From Thermus filiformis (GTDB lineage Bacteria; Deinococcota; Deinococci; Deinococcales; Thermaceae), in contig NZ_JPSL02000039.1 in assembly GCF_000771745.2 (NCBI RefSeq), forward strand, positions 372,001 through 436,000: 64,000 nt of DNA, in the 5' to 3' direction. Below are positions 35,764-42,194 of the stretch, one piece after another. Position numbers and translations under genes: made by a program. Numbering within the stretch: position 1 is the stretch's first letter; each line of letters starts with the position of its first letter. Below the pieces are notes generated by a model, which searched no databases, had not been told where the DNA came from, and worked only from the letters and a program-made list of their open reading frames with translations.

Positions 35764-37020
35764 ATGCGGATTCTGGAAGCGAAAAACCTCAGGAAGGCCT
35801 TCCGGGGGCCCAGGGGGCAGAGCCACCAGGTCCTGGACGGGGTGAGCCTGGCGCTGGAGGAGGGGGAGATCGTGGCCCTTCTGGGCCGGTCGGGGAGCGG
35901 GAAGAGCACGCTCTTGCGCATCCTGGCCGGCCTGGTCCCACCCGACGAGGGGGAGGTCCGCTACCGGGGCCTCCCCGTCCGGGGGCCGGTCCCGGGGGTG
36001 GGGATGGTCTTCCAGAGCTTCGCCCTCTTCCCCTGGCTCACCGTCTTTGAGAACGTGGAGCTCGGCCTCGAGGCCCGGGGCGTGCCCAAGGAGGAGCGGA
36101 GGCGGCGCGTCCAGGAGGCCATCGCCCTCATCGGCCTCGAGGGGTTTGAGTCCGCCTACCCCAAGGAGCTCTCCGGGGGGATGCGGCAGCGGGTGGGCTT
36201 TGCCCGGGCCCTGGTGGTGGAGCCGGACGCCCTCTTTTTGGACGAGGCCTTCTCCGCCCTGGACGTCCTCACCGCGGAGACCCTCCGCAACGACCTTTTG
36301 GACCTCTGGCTGGAGGGGGCGATGCCCACCCGGGCCATCCTCATGGTCACCCACAACATCCAGGAGGCCGTCTACCTGGCCGACCGCCTCCTGGTCCTGG
36401 GGAGCCCGGGCCGGATCCTGGCCGAGCGCCGCGTGGACCTGCCCCACCCTCGGGACCCGGAGGGCGAGGCCTTCCGGGTCCTGGTGGAGGAGGTCTACGA
36501 GGTCCTCACCCGCCGCCCCGAGGCAGAGGCCCGGCTGGAGAAGGTCCTGGCCCAGAGGCTTCCTTCGGCCTCGGTGGGGGCGATGCTGGGGCTTTTGGAG
36601 ACCCTGGACCGGATGGGCGGGCGGGCGGACCTGCCGGAGCTCGCCGAGGAGCTCTCCCTGGAGGTGGACGACCTCTTTCCCCTCCTGGACGCCCTGGAGC
36701 TTCTGGGCTTCCTCCGGATGGCCCAGGGCGACGTGGAGCTCACCGAGCACGGCCGCGCCCTGGCCCGGGCGGAGACGGAGCGGAGGAAGCAGATCTTCGC
36801 CGAGCACCTCCTGCAAAACGTCCCCCTGGCCGAGCAGATCCGCCGCAGCCTGGACCTGGCCCCGGGCCACCGGCTGGGGGAGGAGCGCTTTTTGGAGCTC
36901 CTCGCCCGTCATTTCACCCCGGAGGAGGCCCGGCAGGTTCTGGACACCCTCATCGAGTGGGGCCGCTACGCCGAGCTCTTCGCCTACGACGACCGGGCGG
37001 GGGTGCTCTACCGGGATTGA
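35764..37020 (+). CDS. ABC transporter ATP-binding protein with AAA-associated C-terminal domain
   Basis: A 418-residue ATPase: residues 1-250 are an NrtD/SsuB-type ABC domain with GRSGSGKSTLLRIL, Q-loop VFQSFALFPWLTVFENVELG, signature ELSGGMRQRVGFARAL, Walker B FLDEAFSALD. The C-terminal ~150 residues match the AAA-associated regulatory domain (winged-helix-like, LPELAEELSLEVDDLFPLLD and QNVPLAEQIRRSLD). It begins 11 nt after the permease stop, so the two are one transport system. The GSGKS and LSGGM motifs are intact. The nitrate/taurine/bicarbonate family name does not settle the substrate. Confidence 0.88.
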   Translation: MRILEAKNLRKAFRGPRGQSHQVLDGVSLALEEGEIVALLGRSGSGKSTLLRILAGLVPPDEGEVRYRGLPVRGPVPGVGMVFQSFALFPWLTVFENVELGLEARGVPKEERRRRVQEAIALIGLEGFESAYPKELSGGMRQRVGFARALVVEPDALFLDEAFSALDVLTAETLRNDLLDLWLEGAMPTRAILMVTHNIQEAVYLADRLLVLGSPGRILAERRVDLPHPRDPEGEAFRVLVEEVYEVLTRRPEAEARLEKVLAQRLPSASVGAMLGLLETLDRMGGRADLPELAEELSLEVDDLFPLLDALELLGFLRMAQGDVELTEHGRALARAETERRKQIFAEHLLQNVPLAEQIRRSLDLAPGHRLGEERFLELLARHFTPEEARQVLDTLIEWGRYAELFAYDDRAGVLYRD

Positions 37021-37045
37021 CGGGTGTTTTAGGTTAGCCTAAAAT
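37017..37045 (+). promoter_or_regulatory. mntH promoter overlapped by a DtxR/MntR-type operator
   Basis: TTGACG (37017-37022), 17 bp, TAAAAT (37040-37045). The palindrome TTTTAGGTTAGCCTAAAA (37027-37044) covers the spacer and -10 box. Its TTAGGTTAGCCTAA core is the consensus half of DtxR/IdeR/MntR boxes, so repression by metal-loaded MntR is the simplest reading. The -35 box overlaps the stop of the preceding gene. Confidence 0.8.
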
Positions 37046-37061
37046 AGGGGCAGGAGGCGGC

Positions 37062-38285
37062 GTGCGAGACCCTGCCCTTACGCGGCCCAAGCCCATCTGG
37101 TACTATCTGGGCCCTGCCTTTCTGGTCTCGGTGGGGTACATGGACCCCGGCAACTGGGCGACCAGCCTCGAGGCGGGAAGCCGCTACGGCCTGGCCCTCC
37201 TCTTCGTGGTCACCCTCTCCAGCGGGGTGGCCATCCTGATGCAGGCCCTGGCTGCCAAGCTGGGGGTGGTCACGGGGAAGGACCTGGCCGAGCACCTGCG
37301 GCGGTTCCGGGCCTGGCCGTTCCTCTTTGGGGTCTTCGTCTTCGCCATGATGGCCACCGACCTGGCGGAGTTCATGGGGGTGGCGGTGGCGCTCAACCTC
37401 CTTTTCGGCCTCCCCCTGGTCCTGGCCGCCCTCCTCACGGTGCTGGACGTCCTCTTCATCCTCTGGTTGGAGCGCTTCGGCCACCGGGCCCTCGAGGGCG
37501 TGATCACCCTCTTCGTGGCCAGCGTGGGCCTGGCCTACGCCTACGAGGTCTTCCTGGTCCACCCCAGGCCGAGCGAGGTGGCCCTCCGCCTCTTCGTCCC
37601 GGAGCCCGGGGGGCTTCCCACCCATGCCCTCTACGTGGCCCTGGGGATCCTGGGGGCCACGGTCATGCCCCACAACCTCTTCCTGCACTCCGCCCAGGTG
37701 AAAACGCGGCTTTCCGCTCAGGAAGCCGCTCCGGTGGTCTACCGCTACGCCCTCTTTGACACCCTCCTCGCCCTGGGGGCGGCCTGGCTGGTCAACGCGG
37801 CCATCCTGGTGGTGGCCGCCACCTTGTTCCACGACCGGGGGCTAGTCATCGCCGACCTGGGGGAGGCCTACCGCACGCTTTCCCCCCTCCTGGGGCCGGC
37901 GGCGGCCACGGTCTTCGCCCTGGCCCTTCTGGCCTCGGGCCTCTCCAGCTCCACCACGGGCACCCTGGCGGGCCAGGTGGTGTTTGAGGGCTTCCTGGGC
38001 CGGTGGAACGCCTTTTGGGGGCGGCTCGGCCTGCGGCTTGCGGTCATGCTTCCGGCGGTGGCGGCCCTGGCCTTCTCCGCGCGGCCCATGGACCTTTTGG
38101 TCCTGAGCCAGGTCCTCCTCTCCCTGGCCCTTCCCTTCGCGGCCCTGCCCCTGGTGGCCCTCACCTCGAGCCCCAAGGTGATGGGCCCCATGGCCAACCC
38201 CCCCTGGCTCCGGGTCCTGGCCTGGGGGGTGGCCCTCGTGATCGTGGGCCTCAACCTCTGGCTCCTGGTTTCGGCCCTCTCTTAA
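37062..38285 (+). CDS. mntH: Nramp-family manganese/divalent metal transporter
   Basis: A 407-residue H+-coupled transporter with 11 predicted helices. TM1 carries DPGNWATSLEAGS (Asp-Pro-Gly metal motif) and TM6 carries ATVMPHNLFLHSAQVK (M-P-H motif); these coordinate Mn2+. The first helix begins GPAFLVSVGYMDPGNW. GTG 37062 is preceded by AGGAGG and lies 17 nt after the -10 box. The DtxR-like operator in the promoter supports Mn-responsive control, and import of Mn fits with the Mn-catalase in the same window. A perfect hairpin terminator follows. Confidence 0.94.
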   Translation: MRDPALTRPKPIWYYLGPAFLVSVGYMDPGNWATSLEAGSRYGLALLFVVTLSSGVAILMQALAAKLGVVTGKDLAEHLRRFRAWPFLFGVFVFAMMATDLAEFMGVAVALNLLFGLPLVLAALLTVLDVLFILWLERFGHRALEGVITLFVASVGLAYAYEVFLVHPRPSEVALRLFVPEPGGLPTHALYVALGILGATVMPHNLFLHSAQVKTRLSAQEAAPVVYRYALFDTLLALGAAWLVNAAILVVAATLFHDRGLVIADLGEAYRTLSPLLGPAAATVFALALLASGLSSSTTGTLAGQVVFEGFLGRWNAFWGRLGLRLAVMLPAVAALAFSARPMDLLVLSQVLLSLALPFAALPLVALTSSPKVMGPMANPPWLRVLAWGVALVIVGLNLWLLVSALS

Positions 38286-38291
38286 AGGGTA

Positions 38292-38315
38292 GGGCCTCGA
38301 GCGTCCTCGAGGCCC
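38292..38315. terminator. Palindromic terminator between mntH and the NHL pseudogene
   Basis: Arms GGGCCTCGAG (38292-38301) and CTCGAGGCCC (38306-38315) with a four-base loop. It can serve both the mntH transcript and the remains of the convergent minus-strand gene. Confidence 0.7.
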
Positions 38316-38381
38316 CGGGAGGGAAAGCAAGCAGGGCCGCCTAGGGCTTGGACTTCCTGGCGGCCCGGGCCTTGTGGGGCT

Positions 38382-38861
38382 TCCTATGAGCTTATTGAAG
38401 AACCTGTCCCGGTTTTTACAGACCTGGGTCCGGCCGAGGGTGCGGGCCCGTTCCCCTTTAGGGGAGAGGAGGAGAACCCGGCAGTTGCGGATGTCCGCCA
38501 GGTCCGAGAGGCCAGAGGTCAAGGGTACTAGGTCATCGGGGTTGTCCAAGGCACCTGGGCCGGGCTTGAAGGGGCGGCCGTAGGTCCAGAGGAGCTGGCC
38601 CGCCGGGTAGGTCACCCTGCCCACCAGGTCCACCTCCGGGTCGGTGACGTAGACCGTCTTCCCATCGGGTGCGAAGAAGACGTCGTCCGTGTAATGAAAA
38701 GGCGCGGGCAAGACCACGGCTCGGACGAAGCGGCCCCAGCCGTCCAGCTCCACGAGCCGGTGGTTTCCCGCGTCCGCGATGACCAAACCCCGGCCCAAGG
38801 GGGAGGCGGATTTTTGGGCCAGGGCCAAGAGGGCCATCATTAGTAGCACGCTGCGCTTCAT
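38382..38861 (-). pseudogene. NHL-repeat exported protein, C-terminally truncated
   Basis: An export signal (KRSVLLMMALLALAQ) and NHL/SMP-30-like blades (GLVIADAGNHRLVELDGWG, then FFAPDGKTVYVTDPEVDLVG) are clear through about residue 150, after which homology stops around NKLIGSP. The frame then runs on antisense to mntH with no family resemblance, so the natural C-terminal blades are gone, probably by deletion at about 38380-38400. Family members typically have 250-350 residues. The promoter and a conserved palindrome upstream look intact. It may still make a truncated protein. Confidence 0.6.
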
Positions 38862-38922
38862 CTCGCACCACCTCAGGGTATAGGGGAGAGGCTGAATCCA
38901 AGCTGAAGGGTCGGGCTATCCC

Positions 38923-38958
38923 TCTATATTTGCGAAAGGTAACTTTCGCTAACAAATA
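38923..38958 (-). promoter_or_regulatory. Promoter with large operator-like palindrome for the NHL gene
   Basis: On the minus strand TTAGCG, 18 bp, TATAGA (38923-38928). The spacer contains GCGAAAG-TTAC-CTTTCGC (38932-38949), and outer bases CAAATA/TATTTG (38927-38958) extend the symmetry. Placement across the -35/-10 spacer suggests a repressor site or a MerR-type activator; the regulator is unknown. Confidence 0.6.
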
Positions 38959-39088
38959 AGAACCCCCTAAAAAGCCCCACCGATAGCGCTCCGAACGGCC
39001 CTGGGGTCGGATTGCCTTTCTCTGCCTCCCAGAGGGGGCCCCGTCCCGGCGATCGGGCCTTCCAGAGCTTCAGTGTCCCCGGTCTCCA

Positions 39089-39116
39089 CTCGGTGTTCTC
39101 CTGCCGGAGAAGCAGC
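39089..39116 (+). repeat. Short hairpin element, long-stem variant, in a non-coding gap
   Basis: CTCGGTG, arms TTCTCC and GGAGAA around TGCC, then GCAGC. Belongs to the same family as 13544-13573 and the shorter-stem copies. Confidence 0.55.
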
Positions 39117-39140
39117 CTGCGTCCGGGGAGCTCCGGCTCA

Positions 39141-39180
39141 TACCATCCCAGCCAGGCCCCGCGCCAAGCTGGGGGCCCCA
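39141..39180 (+). repeat. Rearranged head module of the intergenic repeat
   Basis: TACCATCCCAGCCAGGCCC, then GCGCCAAGCTGGGGGCCCC. It is a hybrid of the two head variants and pairs only partly. The rest of the ~400-base gap between the NHL gene and the barrel gene (38862-39267) holds the palindrome, one hairpin element, this copy and the downstream promoter; I see no gene in it. Confidence 0.5.
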
Positions 39181-39218
39181 GGAATCCGCTTCCGTCCAGG
39201 TGGTTCCAGGAGAGCAGC

Positions 39219-39247
39219 TTGTTACTCCAAGAGGCTTGGGGTATATT
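39219..39247 (+). promoter_or_regulatory. Promoter of the barrel-protein gene
   Basis: TTGTTA (39219-39224), 17 bp, TATATT (39242-39247), one of the best sigma-70-type promoters here. A GGAGGGG ribosome site precedes ATG 39268. Confidence 0.75.
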
Positions 39248-39267
39248 TAAACTGGATCGGAGGGGTT

Positions 39268-40569
39268 ATGAAGAGATATCTGGTCCTTCTTGTTAGCCTC
39301 CTGGGCCTGGCCAGCGCCCAGGGGGTGCGGAGCCTGGGCATGGGCGGCCTGGTCCTGCCGGGCCCGGAGGCGGCGGGCCTCAACCCCGCCTACGCGGCCT
39401 ACCCCGCGGGCCCCGACGAGGACTGGAGGGTGCCCTTGGGCTTGGTCCGGTTCCTGCCCTTCTTTACCGACACCAGCCCCTTGACCTACTTGACCGACCC
39501 GGACACCTTCCGGACGGGGTTTGATGCCTTATCCTTCTACGACCAGCTGACCCATTTGGACAGCTTCCTCCTCAACCCCGCCCGCAGCCCGGACGAGGTG
39601 GTCTTCCGCATCCGGGCGGACCGCCTCGAGGTCACGGACGGCCAAGGAAACCCCCTGAAGCTGGACTTTGGTTTCGGTCAGACAGCCCAGGGCGCCACCT
39701 CCTTGTACCCCGAGCCCTTCTTCTGGCTGCCCCTTGGGGAGGGAGACGTCTACCTTAAGCTGGGTCCCTTCTTCGGTGTGGAAGGGCTTTCCGTGACCCC
39801 CAGCCCGGAGCTGGTCCGGGCTCTGGCTGGTGACCTGGAGGTCTGCCGCTCCTCCTCTCCTTCCCCCTGCGCCCTGGAGGCCCAGGGAAAGGCCTCCGCA
39901 GGCGTGGCCCTGGCCCTGGGCTGGGCAGGGGCTCTGCCGGAGGTGCCGGGGCTGGGCCGGGTCTACGTGGGGGTGCGGGGCCAGGGGTTTTACGGCCTAC
40001 TCTACGCGGACTTCAACGCCTCGGCCCGGCCCGTGTTTGACCAGGACGGCAACCCCACCAGGGTGGACTACAAGGTGGGAGGGTTCTACGCCTACCCCGG
40101 GCACGGCCAGGGGTGGGGCCTGAGGGGGGATTTGGGCGTGGCGGTGGACCTGGGGAACGCGACCCTGGGCCTGGGCGTTCAGAACGCCCTGGGCTACACC
40201 ACCTGGCAAGGCTACGAGGTTCAGTTGGACCAAAACGGCCAACTCCAGGAAACCCCAGCGAGCCGCACCTCTTCCCTCTCCTCCCCCAGCTTCTTCGTGA
40301 ACGGGGTCTACCGGTTCCGGGAGCTCGGCCTATTGGTGGGAGCGGACGCGCGGTTCGGCTCCACCGCCTTCTCCGGCCATTTGGGCGGGGAGTACGCCCT
40401 GGGGCCGGCCCGGCTCCGGGCGGGGGTGGGCCTCGAGGGCGGGCTTAAGTTCGGCGTAGGGGCGGGGCTCGAGCTGGGCGGGATGGGGGTGGACCTGGCC
40501 CTCACGGCCCACGAGGCCCCCCTGGTCTCGGGAACGGTCTATGGGGTGGCGGTGGCCGTCCGGTTCTAA
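39268..40569 (+). CDS. Putative outer-membrane beta-barrel protein
   Basis: A 433-residue exported protein: signal MKRYLVLLVSLLGLASAQ, then VRSLGMGGLVLPGPEAAGLN and PAYAAYPAG, a start resembling FadL/PorV-like barrels (SLGMGG...LNPA). Repeated amphipathic strands with alternate hydrophobic residues run to the end (GRVYVGVRGQGFYGLLYA, LGGMGVDLALTAHEA), and the last residues AVAVRF end in Phe, as in many barrel proteins. Cys pairing (VCRSSSPSPC) may form an exposed loop. Function is unknown. It is 11 nt upstream of a lipoprotein gene and has its own strong promoter, so the two are likely an outer-membrane pair. Confidence 0.6.
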   Translation: MKRYLVLLVSLLGLASAQGVRSLGMGGLVLPGPEAAGLNPAYAAYPAGPDEDWRVPLGLVRFLPFFTDTSPLTYLTDPDTFRTGFDALSFYDQLTHLDSFLLNPARSPDEVVFRIRADRLEVTDGQGNPLKLDFGFGQTAQGATSLYPEPFFWLPLGEGDVYLKLGPFFGVEGLSVTPSPELVRALAGDLEVCRSSSPSPCALEAQGKASAGVALALGWAGALPEVPGLGRVYVGVRGQGFYGLLYADFNASARPVFDQDGNPTRVDYKVGGFYAYPGHGQGWGLRGDLGVAVDLGNATLGLGVQNALGYTTWQGYEVQLDQNGQLQETPASRTSSLSSPSFFVNGVYRFRELGLLVGADARFGSTAFSGHLGGEYALGPARLRAGVGLEGGLKFGVGAGLELGGMGVDLALTAHEAPLVSGTVYGVAVAVRF

Positions 40570-40580
40570 GGGAGGAGCGC

Positions 40581-41144
40581 ATGCGGACCTGGAAACTGAT
40601 CCTTCTGACTGGGCTCCTTGCGGCCTGCAGCGGGCACACGGTTTACCGGCTCGAGGTGGACCTCCTGAGCTTCCTTCCGGAGGACCAGCGCTCGGGAAGC
40701 CTGACCCTCCAAGCGGGGAGCGCCGAGACCGTCCTCCCGGGGAACGAGGGGCAACCCGTGGGGCTTCCCGGGTCGGAGGCCCTGGTGGATGCCTGGATGC
40801 AGGTGGCCCTGGACCTGACCAACCAAACGGACGCCGACCTGAGCGGGGCCCTCGAGGTCCGAGTGGGGCCCGAGAACGACACCAACCTCTTTGATGGGAG
40901 CGGCGATGTCCTTTGGGGGAGCGCTTCGGTCAGCATTCCCCAGGGAGGAAACGGCTCCTTGAGCCTGGACTTCACCCTGGACCCGAACGCCAACCCCAGC
41001 GTCTACAACCTGGTCCGAAGCGGGCGCTTCCGCGTGGCGGCCAAAGTCAGCCTCAGCGCCGGGGCGGGGGACGTGGACTACACCTGGAAGCAGGCGGACC
41101 TGAACCTTCGGCTCAAGCCCTTCAACCTTATTCCTAACCCCTAG
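40581..41144 (+). CDS. Hypothetical lipoprotein
   Basis: A 187-residue protein with a lipobox LLTGLLAAC (Cys16), so processed by signal peptidase II and lipidated. The mature part is beta-rich (YRLEVDLLSFLPEDQ, then LDLTNQTDADLSGALEVRVG and ADLNLRLKPFNL), like a single Ig-type or sandwich domain. I do not recognise the family. It is co-directional with the barrel-like gene 11 nt upstream and is followed by a hairpin terminator, supporting a two-gene operon. Confidence 0.65.
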   Translation: MRTWKLILLTGLLAACSGHTVYRLEVDLLSFLPEDQRSGSLTLQAGSAETVLPGNEGQPVGLPGSEALVDAWMQVALDLTNQTDADLSGALEVRVGPENDTNLFDGSGDVLWGSASVSIPQGGNGSLSLDFTLDPNANPSVYNLVRSGRFRVAAKVSLSAGAGDVDYTWKQADLNLRLKPFNLIPNP

Positions 41145-41184
41145 CTTCTGAGCGGGTGGGGGCGGCTTCGGCGCTCCTTTTGGG

Positions 41185-41206
41185 GGGCGGCTTAGCCGCC
41201 CTCTTT
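41185..41206 (+). terminator. Hairpin terminator after the lipoprotein gene
   Basis: GGGCGGC (41185-41191), TTA, GCCGCCC (41195-41201), then TCTTT. It lies just before the convergent stop of the recombinase. Confidence 0.75.
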
Positions 41207-41215
41207 CCACACTCC

Positions 41216-42142
41216 CTACCCCTCTGGCCTGGGCAGGCTCTCCACCGCCCGCCTCAGCCGCTCCCTCGAGGCGTGCACATAGATCCCCGTGGTGGCCAAG
41301 GACTCGTGCCCCAGAAGGTCCTTGACCGCCGTAAGGTCCACCCCCGCCTCTACAAGAGCGGTGGCGTAGGCGTGGCGGAGCTTGTGGGGGGTGAAGCGCT
41401 TGGGGTCCAGACCCATCCTCAGGGCCATGGCCCGGAAGCGGCCCTCCACGTAGACCGCGCTCGGGGGCTTTCCCTTTCGGGCCCGGGGGTAGTCGTGGAG
41501 GAGGACGAAGACCGGCCCCCGCCCCCTCCCCCGCACCGAAAGCCAGGCCTCCAGGGCCTCCCGGGCGATGGGCGACAGGGGCACAAGCCGCTCCTTGTCC
41601 CGCTTCCCCACCACCCGGAGGGCCACCGGCCTTTCGCCCTCCCAGAGGAGGCCCGACATCTTCAGGGAGAGGGCCTCGGAGATGCGGAGCCCCGTGCCGT
41701 AGAGGAAGAGGGCGAGCGCCTTCAAAAGGGCCTCCTCCTTCTCCCCTTCCGCCCCTTGGACGAACCTTCCCACCTCCTCCGGGGTGGGGTAAAGGGGAAG
41801 CCTGCGCCCAACCCGGGGCCGGGCCACCCCCTCGGTGGGGTCCTCCACCTCGAGGCCCCGCACCTCCCTCAGGAACCGGTAGTAGCTCCGTATGGCCGCC
41901 AGGAAGCCCTGGGTCCTCTTGGCGCTGAACCCCTTCTCGGCGAGGAAGAGGCGGACCGCTTCCGCGCTTGAGGGAAGCCCCTTCTCGGCCAGGAACCGCT
42001 CCCAGTAGGCCAGGTCCTGCAGGTAGCGCCGCACCCCCCGCTCGGTGTGCCCCTTTTCCAGGCGGAGGTAGCGGGCGTAGTCCTGGAGGTGCTCCTTCGG
42101 CAAAAGATTGCCGGAAACCCCCTCGCCTGGCGCAGCCTGCAT
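41216..42142 (-). CDS. XerC/XerD-type tyrosine recombinase
   Basis: A 308-residue integrase-fold protein with an N-terminal SAM-like core-binding domain (HLQDYARYLRLEKGHTERGV) and a catalytic domain holding R in GTGLRISEAL, K in VVGKRDKERLVPL, H-x-x-R in HKLRHAYAT, H in LGHESLATTG and the nucleophilic Tyr in IYVHASRERL. The compact size fits the chromosomal Xer recombinase that resolves dimers at dif; no att site or other phage genes lie nearby. ATG 42142 is favoured; the ORF can extend upstream into the divergent GGDEF leader. I cannot tell XerC from XerD. Confidence 0.85.
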   Translation of the reverse strand: MQAAPGEGVSGNLLPKEHLQDYARYLRLEKGHTERGVRRYLQDLAYWERFLAEKGLPSSAEAVRLFLAEKGFSAKRTQGFLAAIRSYYRFLREVRGLEVEDPTEGVARPRVGRRLPLYPTPEEVGRFVQGAEGEKEEALLKALALFLYGTGLRISEALSLKMSGLLWEGERPVALRVVGKRDKERLVPLSPIAREALEAWLSVRGRGRGPVFVLLHDYPRARKGKPPSAVYVEGRFRAMALRMGLDPKRFTPHKLRHAYATALVEAGVDLTAVKDLLGHESLATTGIYVHASRERLRRAVESLPRPEG

Positions 42143-42194
42143 GGAGGGGATTATACTTCCCAAAACCGCCCCTTGGGTGGTAAAGTTTCCCATA

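Noticed and set aside
38286-38381. A minus-strand reading frame ending HRKPHKARAARKSKP before a stop
   Set aside because: It looks like a basic ribosomal-protein tail but has no start codon and no recognisable family; too short to call.
41216-42142. Integrated phage or plasmid marked by the tyrosine recombinase
   Set aside because: No att duplication, tRNA target or phage genes next to it; compact protein fits a housekeeping Xer recombinase.
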